Source of the DNA: Zarea fungicola
Lineage: Eukaryota; Ascomycota; Sordariomycetes; Hypocreales; Cordycipitaceae
Direction: 5' to 3'
DNA length: 64,000 nucleotides
Assembly: GCA_900169235.1 (NCBI GenBank)
Contig: FWCC01000238.1
Location: 186,001-250,000 of the forward strand
Shown: positions 1 through 12,737 of the stretch, piece by piece
Layout of the letters: every line of letters starts with the position of its first letter
Numbering within the stretch: the first letter of the stretch is position 1
Notes under the pieces: generated by a model
Database searches by the model: none
Told to the model about the DNA's origin: nothing
Seen by the model: the letters and a program-made list of their open reading frames with translations, nothing else
Translations under genes and position numbers: made by a program

Positions 1-156
1 GCCACTTCCTAGATATGATGCAACGACTCGCAGAAGCGTGGGTCTAACGGCAGTGCTGGTAGTGTCAGCACTGGCATAGTCATTGTGTCCGCCCGCAAAG
101 CGTCGCTACGTTGCTTTGCACCCCCCTCATCTCTCACCGCCGGATCCAGAGATTCC

Positions 157-1483
157 ATGATGGCACGCTCACAGCCGTCTCATCGGCAAACGGCCCTTCT
201 CCATATCTTTTTCGGCCTCGTCGCCGTTGCAGCAGGGTACTGTATGGTTGGCCTGCAGGTTCTCAACGGGACCATCCCAGAACTACAGCAGTTGGTGTCA
301 GAACCTTCGCCCATCCTCCCCGGCGCCGTGCCCAGACAGCCGCTTGTCACGCGCTTCACCGGTGTCATGGCCGTTGATCAGGCCATTGTTAACTTGGTGT
401 CATTCTATTGGTTTGGGGTGGATGGTGGCTATCCGACTTCATCGCTCTTTTCGACATGGATGGTTTTCCAATTACTGCTGCCGCTGTCTGTCATTCTAAT
501 GCTGGAAGGATGGCGGACGGGACATAAAGGGACTGTCATCGCATTGTAAGTCGTATACGGCTGCTTCATTCAGCCAGCAATCAACTGCCACCTTCAAATG
601 TACCAGGTGGCAGCCAGGTTTCGTTTTTGCAACTCAGGTCTTGTACTATACATATCGCTCACTCCTTTGATTCTGCAGTTCCGCCACTTGGCAACTACTC
701 TGGCAATTTATACCATGGGCTGTTATCTTGAGCATTTACTGCATTATATACATGGCCTTCTCACCATTTGCCCAGAGCCATCTCTCAATAGAACAACTTG
801 CGAACATGGTCGCAATTCCCGCTAACCAGCTGCGCGCACTTCCGTTTTCTATCCTGCTAGGATTCATCATCCCGACATTCATTGTGATGCTTCCTTCCCC
901 GTTCTTCATGGGCTATCAGCTCCACCAGCAACTGCTCGGAGCATGGCAGTTTTACCCAGTGTTTGTTTATCTTCTACAAGTCATCCTCTCACAAATCTTC
1001 TCGACTAAACGACACTCGACTGCCTCCACCGTCACAGGCGGCGGTTTCAGCCTCCAGCCCTTACAACGAGTCTACATCTTTATCCTTCTTGTCGCCACCA
1101 CGGCACACATAGCAGTCCTTACTCTTTCCTTGAGTAGCGTGTTCTTTCCTACGCTATTTGCCCCAAGTGTAATAAAAGCTTTTCATCCCTTTAAAGTATT
1201 CCTTCCAGCGTCACCATTTTCCCTGCCGGATCATATTAGTCTTGCCGACGGCTGTCTTCATCTATTGCAGTGGGATAGCTTCTATGTGTCAGTATTGGCT
1301 CTTGTTCTGACAGTCACAATATTGTCAAGATTGCAGGTGTCAATTGCTTCGCTTCAGACATCGGTTACTTGTCTCGTGCTTTCCGTGTTGATTGGGCCCG
1401 GAAGCGCCGCCCTGATTGTCTTGTGGCGCAGAGATTCTTTGGTCTTTACATTGAGCATAACCAAGGCGCAAAAGATTCTATAA
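157..1483 (+). CDS. Polytopic membrane protein, fungal metabolite-cluster-like family
   Basis: Two exons, 157-545 and 679-1483, give 397 aa; the 133-nt intron has a GTAAGT donor and a CTGCAG acceptor and keeps frame. The ATG at 157 (a second at 160) is the first in frame; an upstream exon outside the window cannot be excluded. The protein is strongly hydrophobic: a helix near residues 15-35, then about six or seven more segments. The sequence LEGWRTGHKGT, followed after the splice by WQLLWQFIPWAV, resembles a family of uncharacterised fungal integral membrane proteins that I recall near polyketide or terpenoid clusters. That resemblance is from memory and is not proof of a metabolic role. No catalytic motif is visible and its function is unknown. 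It stands alone at the window edge, so any cluster would lie to the left. Confidence 0.72.
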
Positions 1484-4306
1484 GATCCAGAGCTATATTG
1501 GCCAAGACTCTCATGGATATTTGATAAGATCATTGTCTCCAGTTTTGCAGAATAGTTTGGCTCGACAAAAATGCTCCAGAGGGTGTGCGACGTTAAGTAG
1601 AGTCAAAATGCCGTGGAGCCGAAAGATTATCGATGACATTTCATGCTGAAAGAAACTTCCGTTGGCAAAATTGAAGCAAGACTGCAACCGATGACAATGC
1701 TTTTGTAGCAAGTGACTACCATGCCATCTGAAACCTGTTTAAACTGAGCCAGCATGCCACAGTAAGCCTGCCGGTTTTTACGGGAAATTCCGACGTCATA
1801 GCTAAATTGAAAGACAAAGCCAATGGGAAGATCCCTCGTCGTCCCTTACTTCTGTGGTAACCGTGGTTTGACGCCATACTCGGACTACTTGACGACAGGT
1901 CGTAGGTTGCTCATCGGATATAAACCAGAAAGACCTCTACAGAGAACCCCGACCTCATTCAGCCATGTCTCTGACTAAATTTCAGGGACTCATCCATATT
2001 TGTAGAATCCAGCACACAGTCGCCGACCTGATAATAAACATCTCTTTGGCCAAGGTATCAGGACGGAAGCCACCGGAGTATTCAGATGGCTAGAAAGCGA
2101 AGGCGGCTGCCCAGTCATGAATTTAAGGAGTACGTAGCCAATAAAAGATTCTTAAGAAACATATCAGCGTCGAGCCCTTTACCGTGCCAGTTAAAAAGCA
2201 TGTTTTATAACAGTGTTGCCACGACTTAGTTGCCTCCAAACTTATGGTTGCGGCCCAGTTGTTGAAGTACCATAATATTAGCACTTCTTGCAATTTTGGA
2301 AAGCTGATAATAGTGAAGTAGCTTGATTTCATTCTCTTAACTGTATTCGCTCAGCTAATACTCGTTCTCAAATCAAGGGAACTTCCTCAGAACCGACAGT
2401 AGCTATCCACCGCAGTAAAAGGAGACGGAAGATGTTTCCTTTTAATAGGTACCCACGTTAAACAATAGACCAAGTTGAACTCTTTATCTGGAGCATAGTG
2501 GGTTCCGTGACGGAAACAGTCAACAGATACCAGCGATAACCCCTGCAGTTGACCAACGAGCTTCCCCTTTGGCCGCGGGGATCCTAACCAGCGCCAGTTC
2601 CATAGAGTATTAAGAGTTACCTTACTAATGATTGCATTGAATTTACGTACTTGTCTATGCCATAAGGCACTACATTACAGCAGTAGCTGTGCCTACTCAA
2701 GTCAAGCACTCCGAACTTGTGATGCTCCCAGTAGGTAAAAATTGACCTGGACCAACAGCCAAAAGGGGTATCCTTTCATGTGCTCAATTGTGCCATACGA
2801 ACCGGATCGCGTTAAAATGGCCCCAGATACAGATCGAGAAGTTGTCACAGTTAAAGATTATCCCGAATGATGATAAACTAATTTTTCTTCGCCGCGGCGA
2901 TTAATATGAACGAAGCTTCGTCGGTACTCTCGGCAGCGAATATTGAACATCTTCTCATCTTATGCAAAAACTACTAGTTATACACAAGCAGACTTGATGT
3001 TATGGGTTGTAAATTGACGGCACACTACATTAATTTGGCTTGCAAAGTGCATGTAGAACGTTGGCTTTAAGACAACTGGTGCGGAAATGCATGTCACTTC
3101 AGGCTATGCAGTCATCTAAATTAATACCAGCCGACATTGACCCCACAGAGACTATTAAATCAATGCGTAAATGGACTGCTCTATAAAGTGCGTGTCTGGC
3201 CTCTTTCTGCAGGTCTGACGCGCTATTTCTATTCGCAACATTGAGTAATTGTTACGCTTAGAACAGTGCATGTGGGTTTCTACGTTTATGGGAGAGGTAA
3301 CTTACACACTACCGAGCATGGAAGAAGAGTAATTCTCGATGCACAACTCTAAAAGAAAATCGATGACGTGCTAAAAGTGTAAGCCTGTATGACTTACTTG
3401 CCCGAAGTAGCCAGAATCAGCATCTATTTATTTTTTGATATACATAAAATTAACTGCAAAAATTTCTAACATGAGCATGCCACATCTAGGGTACACACAA
3501 TGCCACACAACATCTTTTCAATAGCTTAGCTCGCCAGTTAAGCCCTCGTTATTTCAACGTTTGCTCGTAAATGTCAAGTGGTAGCCTAGACAAGATAAAA
3601 ACTAGCAACAAGAAGGTATTGGCTGACGGCCCTCGTGGCTTGAACCGGACGATATAATGGGTAACACCGGGTCATGGTAGTTACTCTTTCACATGACTCT
3701 CCAACCAGTTAGAAAAGGCTTTGTTCCCAACAAACTCATTACCAGAAGCAGCTTATTATCGCCAGTTCACAGACGAAACAGTTAAACCATTGTGGGGTTT
3801 TGCTCTGCTCGAAACAGGAAATGGAAATTTTAGGTGCGGGTCTCTCTTTTTCTGACCTATTTATTTATTTCTGGCCATTTATCCTCCTCGCTTTTCTTTC
3901 CTATCAGGGCCATACGAGCTGCCGTGTTCCCATCTTCGATAGCATCTGCGTTGATGCATCGCGTATTACTCGGCATACCAGTAACCAAAAAAAAAAAAAA
4001 TTCACACACACGAGCTGATAAAAGAGCTGAGGAGCCTAAAACTTCAAAGGGTCTAGACTCTCTCGTGCAATATATAACCCCTTGTTAAAAGTACGCTGGT
4101 TGGCTAGTGGCTAGGGTCACACTTACGCCACCTATAGTCACCGCAGGACAAAAATGCTACCCAAAGGGGGTGCGCAGCCGGAACCATTCAGCTGAAATCA
4201 GACTTTTTTGTGAGATTGAAAGCAAGTCCCGGTATATAGGTACAAGCAGCAGCTCATTTAGCAGAATGTACGGGTGTGATGGTATGCCACGACCTCAGAC
4301 AGCGAA
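1484..4306. other. Gene-free stretch
   Basis: About 2.8 kb between the membrane-protein gene and the STAND receptor. I see no convincing exon, RNA gene or repeat. From about 2333 to 3799 no frame on either strand stays open for 60 codons. The last 200 bases before 4307 presumably hold the receptor promoter, but I recognise no specific element. Confidence 0.6.
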
Positions 4307-7300
4307 ATGGATCCCGTCAGCATTCTCACAATCATTGATCTCTCCGCCAAAGTTCTGCTGAAATGCTACCGATTGCAGTCGCAGATGAAAGATGCCAAAC
4401 ATGACATTGCCCAGATAATAAATGAGGTTGAATCCGTATCGGATGTGCTTGCCGACCTCCATGAGGCAATCTCTCAGGAACATGATTGGAAAGCCTCCAC
4501 ATTCTCGGTGATTTCTGGGCCGTTAGCCGCCACGCTTCGAGTTCTCCAGGAGCTAGATGAGAAGCTGGCACCAATGACAGGGGGAAGGCTCAAAACTAGC
4601 ATTCTCTGGCCCTTCAGCTCCAAGACTGTTCAAGCTCGCGTTCAGATCCTCCAGCAAGCCAAGTCGACACTGTCACTCGCGCTCTCGTCCAGCCAAACGT
4701 CGATGCTTCTGCAGCAAGGTGAGAAGCTGAGCACAATAGAGTTGAGCCAGACTCAAAAGGAGCTCGGTGAGGTACTGAAATGGTACAAATCATGCGATCC
4801 AGAGACCAATCATCGGCTATCAAACGAACGTCGGGAGCCAAATACGGCTACATGGGTTTTCGACACTCCTACATTCAAGGAATGGCTCTCTGCAGCGGAC
4901 GGTACCATTCTCTGGCTACATGGCATTCCAGGTGCCGGGAAGACAATTCTGTGCTCGTCAATTATTGAGCGTCTGCGGACTTCATACCAAGCCAGGGAGG
5001 ACTACGCGGTGCTGTACTTTTACTTTGACTTTTCGGACGGCGCAAAGCAGTCCGTGGCCAGCATGGTCAAGTCACTCATCTATCAGCTCGTGTCCAGTTC
5101 TACTTCCGGCCCTCCAGATTCAGCAATGGAGCTATATACCAAGTGCAATGCTGGTGCAGATGCCCCAACAGTAGATGAGCTGATAGGTACGTTTACTTCA
5201 TTGTTAGAGTCTAGTCGGCGCATCTTCTTGTGCGTAGATGCGCTGGATGAATGCGCGGCTAGCGATTGGTCCCAGTTCTTTCATTTTCTGCGGTGCTGCG
5301 TGCTGGGCGGCAATTTGGACATCGCCATAACTAGTCGGAAAGAAGCGGGAATTGAGAGGGAGCTGACAGAGCAGGCTAAATTCATTGTTCCCATTGAGAG
5401 CGCGATAGTTGATGCCGACGTCCGAAAATACACGCAGAATATTATTTCGCGAGATGCCATTCTCTCTAAATGGCGACCAAATGTAAGGCAGGAAATCATT
5501 GACGCCATCGTCGACGGTTCCCAAGGCATGTAAGTAAACCATGAAATACTTACCTTTCCACATTGCAATGGGGAATATTTTACGTCTTTTACACGCTAAC
5601 ACCCCACCAAGGTTTCGCTGGGTGGTCTGTCAGCTGGAAACCATGAAACAGTGCCTCACACCAGCCATGATTAGGACGGAGCTCAGGCGGATGCCTGCGA
5701 CCCTAGACCAAACATATGACAGAATCCTAGAAGGGGTCCCTGCTCTGCATCAACCATACGTCCAGTCAGCGTTACACTGGCTGGCCTTTGCAGCCCGCCC
5801 ACTACTTCTTGCTGAGTTAGCAGAAGCCGCAGTGCTTACTCTAGACTCTGATTTTGACCCGGACATGTCGCGCTTGGTGGACGACGGCACAGTTGTGGAG
5901 CTGTGCGGTGCATTGGTAACTGTCACTTACCAAGACCACGGCATTGGAGGTCAAGATTGGCTGAGCGAAAAGGTTTAAGAACTTGACAGGCATACCGTTC
6001 ACAAAAGGTCTCCCAAGGCTGTTGTTTCGCTTTCCCATCAGTCGGTCAAGGAATATCTCGTCTCCCCCCGTCTCAAGGTTAGCAATCGCTTAGGTGTATA
6101 CTACACCTCGCAAACACTGGCCAACACATACTTGGCAGCTTGCTGCCTCAATTACCTACTGTCATATAGTCCTGGTGACCTCAGAGACACCCCTTTGTTC
6201 CACGACTTTCCGCTGCTCTACTATGCTGCCAAGTATTGGCCGCTGCATTGGAAGGCTGAAAGAGCTGTTGGTGAACACGATACGTCAAATTCGGCCCTGC
6301 AAATGGCCATGAGAAAGCTGCTGAGTCCAGATGATGGCCGTATTGTCATTGCGAACATGATGAATGCCTTCAACTTCGAAACTGACTACGACGCTTGGGA
6401 TACGAGACTTTTTCACCAAGAGCCTATTCTCGATCCCACACAACATGTTTCGCCACTATACATTGCAGCGTATTTGGGAGACCTCGGTATGGTAAAGTGG
6501 CTGGTAAGTCAAGGCTGTGACGTGTCAGAAAACACTGGCTTCTTTGGCTGTGCTCTTGCTGTAGCTGCGTATTTCCACCACAAAGACATTGTTGATTATC
6601 TGCTTGAAATGGGGGCATCACCAAATCTCTCATACCGTGTGCGATACGGTACGATCCTTCAAACAGCATGTGTTGGTGGTGATGTCAAAGTGGTCAAGGC
6701 ACTGCTTGACGCCAACGCAGATGTCAACGCAGAGGGAGGCTTTTACAACACAGCCCTCCTTGCAGCAATGAAGAACGAACACTTCCCCGTCGTCAAGCTA
6801 CTGGTCGCGTCTGGAGCCGACCTTAATTTGGAATCGGCGCAAGGCTCGACCCTGTACGCTGCGGCTGGCAAGGGGGACGTCGAAACTGTAGCCATGCTTC
6901 TCAGTGCTGGGCACAATATCAACTACATCGGCTCAGCAGACGGGACCCCGCTCTATGGTGCGAGTGAGGCTGGCTCCGTAGCAGTCGTCCAGCTTTTGCT
7001 TCGTCACGGCGCTGACCCAAATCGACGACGGGAAGGTTACGAAGCCCCCTTATGCATTGCTGCGGAGAACAAGCATGTGAATGTGTGCCGCGCGCTACTT
7101 CGTGCTGGCGCAGACCCTAATGTTCATGGGGAGAAGAGTGCGCTGGAGTGCGCCATCGAGAGCCGAGATATAACCACCTTTCGTGTGATACTAGATAGTG
7201 GCTGTGATCCAAATTTCCAGGGAGAAATGTATGTCAATGCTTTCCATGGTGCCTTTTGGACAGGGGAGGTGCACATGGCACGAATCCTCCTCGATAGAGG

Positions 7301-9619
7301 CGCCGAGTTTGGTGAACTTGGCTTTCTCGAAAGCATTGAACGGTATGATCAAGACCCCTGGTTCTTCAACACCATGATGCATCGCAATGCGCCAATTGAC
7401 GCCCACACGGCGGCGGATGGTTCTGCTCTGATGAAGGCAATAAATTACGGCCATGAGACGGTCATAAATTGTCTTCTCGAAAGGGGCGTCTACCTGGATA
7501 CTCTTGCGGAGAGAGGGACAGCGCTTACCTTGGCGATTGAAAGAGATATGCCGACGCTCGCACAGAGGCTTGTTGATCTCGGGGCGGACGTCGGGAAGTA
7601 CGTGACCCTGGCCCCACTTGCATTGGCAATCCGTGAGAAGCATACGGACTTAGTTGAGGTACTGATACGCAAAACAACTGATATCAATACTGGAGGTTGT
7701 TTCATGGCGGCTGTTCAGGTCGGAAATCGCGAGCTTATTCGCAAACTTGTTGACAAGGGAGCATCCATTGACTTGATTGACGCATCCGAGCAATGTTCGG
7801 CGCTACAATACGCCGCCAAGACGAAGGATATCCCAATGATTGAGTTCTTGCTCTCTTTGGGAGCCGCTACAAATGGAGAAGAAGGTGATGACGGGGATGT
7901 TCTCCAGTATGCTATGCTTTCTGAAGATAAGGAAACCGTCCTGTACATTATCGCCCACAACGCAGTGCTGAGAAGCGCGGAGGATGTGGGAAGGAGTGCA
8001 GTATGGAAGGCCGTTCATCTTGATATGCATAGTCTTATTCCAGTTTTGTTGGAGCACGGTGCGCCAGTAGATGCGAGGGAGCGAGGCCAGACAGCCTTGG
8101 GCCTGGCCTGGCTCGAGGGACAACAAGAAACGGTGGCCTTACTGCTACACCACGGAGCTCAATTCTCCAAGGCAGGCCCGACCACACTGCTAGATGGTAT
8201 TCGGCAGAAACCGGAGTCGATCCGCGAGCTTTTGCAGGCCGGCCTAGACGCAAATGAGCATGACAAATATACCAGCCCATTGACGGTAAGATCTTGCCTA
8301 CATTGATACATATTTGCCCAAGCGAACAACTAAAAGAGTAGTGATTTGATGCTGACTTTCCTCCCTGAAAAAATTAGCTTGCCGTGTCGCGCCAGGACAA
8401 GGTGACATTGATGGTCCTTATTGAATTTGGGGGTGATGTGAATGAAGCTGTGGACGTTGACTGCGGGCCGCTGATGACGGCGTGCTCTGGTAGTGTTGCC
8501 ATGGTTGAATTTCTTCTCGACATCGGAGCAGACCCAAACAGAATCAAAAAAGGATATCTCTATCCATTGCTCAAAGCTGTACAAGGAGGTCACTTGGGTA
8601 TCATTGAGGCTCTTCTCAGCCATGGCGCCGATGTGCACAAAAACGACGGGGAAGTGTTTGCCAAAGCCGTCTGGAAAGGGCCCAAGGTACTGGACAGGCT
8701 CTTTGAAGTCCCCATGACGGGAGATGAGCGGCAGCAATCGCTCCGCCGTGCGCTCCAGGAGGCAGCCTACGCGCTGCACATGGAATCGTTCGACTGGCTC
8801 GTGGCCAAGGGCGCTGCCATACTCGACGTCGGCGGCAAATATGGCAGTGTCTTGCAGGCTTGCGTGAGCAACCAGTATGCCTACCAGGCAGCCGATATCA
8901 ATAACAAGAAACTCATTTTGAAGATACTGCTGGAGAATGGCGGGGTCGATGTGAACATGATTGATGCAGCGGGCAGCAACCAAGCGCCGGCACTTATGAT
9001 TGCGCTGGAGGCGAGCTCCAAAATAACGACGACACTGCTCCTGGACGCTGGCGCCAACATCAACTTTGGCGGCGCCAGTGCTCTTCACACACCGCTTCAG
9101 GCGGCGTGCCGACGCCGCTGGTACGAGATCATTGAACGTCTCGTAAAGGCTGGGGCAGACGTGAACGCCAAGGGTGGCACGTACGGGAGCGCACTGCATG
9201 CCGCCGTATACACGCATAACGCCCGTGCCATTGAGCTCCTGCTCGAACACGGTGCGAAAAGCAGCTGCCTCAACGAGATTCTCGGCAAGTATGGGTCCGT
9301 GATGCAGGCGGCCGCCAAGGAAAACGCCATTCGCAGCGGTGGCTTTCTCCGCGGCAGCCCAACGGTGCGCATCATGGAACTGCTTCTTCAGCATGGTGCT
9401 GATGTACATGCGCGCGGCGGCAAGTACGGGTGCGCGCTGCAGATGGCAGCAAAATCGAACAACTTGCAAGGCGTTCGATGGCTGTTGTCCAAGGGCGCCG
9501 ATCCGACTGTGGAGATTCCTGGGTCAAAATATGGATCTGCCCTCAATGCTGCACGGGAGAAGAAGCACTGGGCCATTATAACGTGTCTGGAGAAATGGCA
9601 GAGGCGGCGGTCAGCGTAG
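4307..9619 (+). CDS. STAND/NLR-type receptor: fungal N-terminal domain, NACHT, ankyrin repeats
   Basis: Proposed exons are 4307-5529, 5612-5972, 6018-8285 and 8378-9619, giving 1697 aa. Residues 1-130 look like the helical fungal STAND N-terminal domain that starts MDPVSILTIIDLSAK. A NACHT-type NTPase follows, with Walker A GIPGAGKT at about 206-213 and Walker B FLCVDALDEC at about 307-316. A winged-helix-like region has the typical LSHQSVKEYL motif. From about residue 670 to the end runs a long ankyrin array, with many LLxxGAD units and late repeats that recur as GKYGS. Introns 1 (GTAAGT) and 3 (GTAAGA) are clear. The second is less sure: a 45-nt intron with a GTTTAA donor at 5973 best preserves homology, but GTAACT at 5916 with the same acceptor also keeps frame. 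Without an intron an in-frame TAA at 5976 would stop translation. Such proteins act in fungal non-self recognition and regulated cell death; its ligand and effector are unknown. Confidence 0.85.
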
Positions 9620-9817
9620 GGGGGATAAATTTTCTTTACGGAGTTTCAGCATAAGTCTCCCCCTTCGATGAACAGAGCGGCGATACAGTATGCCTAGTTT
9701 GGAAAGGGAGGTTTGACATGGTGGTTGGTGCTGAATGTATTCATGTCTATCTATGGTGTGGTATTCATTTCCTTCTTTACTCTATCACTTCGCCTCATTT
9801 CGTAACACACCAAATGA

Positions 9818-10423
9818 TCATTCGAGTTGCATCATTTCATAGGTCATTTTGTGACTGGTGGTATCTTGGACTGGCTCCAGACTGACAAAGTCGCCTACAT
9901 AGTCTGTCGAGTTCGCGGTGCATTTGCCAGCTGCGCAGGGAGCCGAGATCTTGATGCTGCCGGAGACCTCCCATAGGGGAGTTCTAAAAGTTGTCAGCAT
10001 TTCTTCATCAGAAAAAGAACGAAAATCTTTTATTCCTCCTTCTGGGATTACCCACTTCTGGAGAGAGAGACAAGCACGCCCAACAAGTGTTAGCAGCCCG
10101 TTTTGCCAGATAAATTCGACGTTGCTGTTCTCGCAGGCAAAACGAGGCGCCGGCCCTTTAGACGTGATTGACTTGGACGTGGCGTTGAATTGGCAAAAGG
10201 TCTTCACTGTGCTGGCCGGATCCTCATAGCTGAATGTACAGAAGGATGGCGCTGGTGCGTCCGCGACGGTGCCGTTGGGCTGACCGATGAAGTTCCTGAC
10301 GTAAAACTTGCCAGGCAATGTGCAATTCATCTGTTGAGCAGCCTGGAGCAGCATCGGATGCATTTTGTAGGCGGACGTGATGCCAAATGCCAATGACAGT
10401 GTGGCGCGTAGACTGAATTGCAT
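9818..10423 (-). CDS. Small secreted cysteine-containing protein
   Basis: Single exon of 201 aa, starting at the methionine of MQFSLRATLSLAFGITSAYK. An upstream in-frame ATG at 10453 would put a very basic KTKKERKK stretch before the hydrophobic segment and is less likely. The first 18 or so residues look like a cleavable signal peptide. The mature part has seven cysteines and several N-glycosylation sequons (NCT, NGT, NAT, NST), as expected for an extracellular protein. I recognise no enzyme or lectin domain. It lies 198 bp tail-to-tail from the STAND receptor gene. An effector-like or cell-wall role is possible, but this is inference from size and secretion only. Confidence 0.68.
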   Translation of the reverse strand: MQFSLRATLSLAFGITSAYKMHPMLLQAAQQMNCTLPGKFYVRNFIGQPNGTVADAPAPSFCTFSYEDPASTVKTFCQFNATSKSITSKGPAPRFACENSNVEFIWQNGLLTLVGRACLSLQKWVIPEGGIKDFRSFSDEEMLTTFRTPLWEVSGSIKISAPCAAGKCTANSTDYVGDFVSLEPVQDTTSHKMTYEMMQLE

Positions 10424-10453
10424 TTTTTTTCTCTCTTTTTTTGTTTTTTGCAC

Positions 10454-12737
10454 AATTGTATTTATGATGATGTCGAATGAAATTGTTGGAGAGTCAAAGA
10501 GAGAGGGACAGAGAGAGGCCCGAAGACAGTGAGAAGGACGCGTATGAATGAGTGGAAAATCTACCGAACGCGGCGCAAGGGAAGGTTAATCCCTAATTAA
10601 TTGTCAAGAACAATGACATAAACTACGTTCAGGTTCCACAAGCAAGCACACGCCGCCCCCTGATGCTCAGTAAACGTTTTTGGTTCAACGATTGACCGCC
10701 GATCCCGTTGTTTCATCTTTGGGCGGCCCTGACCCTCCAACCCTCGCTCGTTCCAAGGTAGAACATTAGGCCTGTTCCCACTGAGACATTGGCTCTACTC
10801 AGTGCTGCCAGTATTAATCTGTGCCAACAAGGGCGAGAGGAGAGTTGGAGAAGTGCCCGAGCAAAAAAGCAAGCAGCACGGCAGAACCGCCTGCTCGAAC
10901 TAACGATAGTCGGTTGCCCATGTTGTCAGGAAAGCCGATCGTTTGTGGATAAGAAAATGTCATGAGCCAACAGAATTATGTGTGCCGTGGTGATTGCCGC
11001 TCGGGTCCTACCTCGTAAAATCAGTAATTGGCCAAGTGGCAAACATGTTACTAAACGCCAGGATCACTGCTATTCCTGTCACGTCTTTAATAAACGTACG
11101 ACGCATTCGTTTGTCTTCTCGAAATCATGCGCGTTCACGCGGGCAGGTGCCCGAGTATTTTTAGCAACCCGTCGCCCAGGCCATCAGATGTTCTCAAGTG
11201 CCAGCTGACGTATTGCTGTCTGTGAGCCAGTCATTTTCAATTAACCTAACGTGGTCAGAGTCTCGCAACGATAGTCTGCCCGTTAGCTTGCTCTTTTACT
11301 TTAGGTTAGGGTAAAGTTAATAAACCTTGCCTAGATGGAAATCATGGCGTTCGGGAGCTACCAGCATCTCCACTCTCTCTGGCTGGCGATGTCCGCCCAA
11401 CAGAATATCCATCGACGGCCGATGAACAATGATTGTTTTAATATTATGCGGCTTAAAAATTGATTATTTATATGAACCAAAATTGAAGAAGTCCGTTCCT
11501 TTTTCTTTCTTTCTTAGTTACCTTTATTTGACTTTATTTTAAGCCACTTTAGGCCACAGATCTCAAGTGTAGACTGAAGGTTATAAATTCGGCGACTCCA
11601 GAGGGATAGTTACTCGTATTTAAAATCTGGCGGCCGAGGCTTGTGACGATGTATCCTTCGTATATTTATGGAAGGTTCTGTCTGCAATTCTGCATGACTT
11701 GGTGACCATCGAGTACGGGAACGCTCGGCAATCTGCACCACCCACCACCTATCCTGTATTTCGAGCAGTCCAAACAGCACTTTCAGGGACACTATCGAAA
11801 AGAAGGGGAGGGGGGGATGTGCGCCTTGGCAAATAAATCTACAATCATCGCGGCTGCTTGGATAAAATGGATGCAATGGCCGACAGAGCAGCAGAATAGC
11901 GCCGGTGGCTGCCAACACTGCAAGAAACGCAACGATAGTATACCGGATCACAGTGCTGCTCGTAACGGTGCTATTATACTCGGTCTCTTATGAAATTCCA
12001 TATCAAGACAAAGTATTCCATTGCTTGACGACGGATTGAGCGGCCAGTTACAAGATTCAAGTGGCGCAGGTCAGAAGATCAGAAGAATGTTTCATAGGGA
12101 GGGAGCCTACGGGGGCGTTGCGACTAATAAATTACTTGCTATGAACTGCAACAGTTCCGACACTTGCATACTGTTCGTGATGGCTAAGCCTGCTGCGGCC
12201 AACTCTCTGGACTGCGCCTCATACCTACCCCAGAATCCTGCAGGACGCCCCATCCCAGCGGTTAAAGCGGCCTGCCCGTGCTGAACAGATCACCTCGAAA
12301 TTGAAAGGGTTGTAGGTGAAGAAATGCTGAAAGTCGAGCTTCACAACATAGATGTAATCTGAGTAAAAGGACTAAAGCTGATGGAATTTATGTTTTCTAA
12401 TAAAAAAAATACCTTCCCAGAGCAATGATTTACAGTTCTTCCGTCAACCCCAAGCAGACCACCCAGCTCCAAAGATAGCACTATGCATGCATGCATGAAC
12501 ATGGAGCTGTATACTTTTGCCTGGGGCTGACACTCATGAGGGTGTGGCCGACCCAGACTGGCATGCCTGCGTCTCAAGACAGGAATAGCCTCACTTATGA
12601 ATCCTTCGAACATAAATCAGCCTCGAAATGCGAAGCTATTTAAAAAGCCGTCTTCTCCATGACTTTCTTCTCAGATCTCAACCAAAAATATAGCGCATCC
12701 TTGATTTTATACGTATCTTTATACATATCGATATATC
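10454..12737. other. Intergenic, about 2.3 kb
   Basis: Upstream of two genes that point away from each other (secreted protein on the minus strand, T5orf172 protein on the plus strand). The bases just upstream of 10424 are T- and purine-rich on the plus strand, which suits a leader. A tetranucleotide run of ATGC units sits at 12483-12496. I see no convincing exon; a 113-codon minus-strand frame at 11610-11951 starts with a hydrophobic stretch but has no other support. Confidence 0.5.

Noticed and set aside
8330..9469. 379-codon minus-strand open frame
   Set aside because: Antisense to the ankyrin exons of the STAND receptor; no protein-like pattern of its own.
11304..11315. TTAGGTTAGGG, telomere-like
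   Set aside because: Only one partial copy, with no array; chance occurrence.
11610..11951. 113-codon minus-strand frame with a hydrophobic start
   Set aside because: The hydrophobic beginning could mimic a signal peptide, but the rest is low in structure and unsupported by splicing or family similarity.
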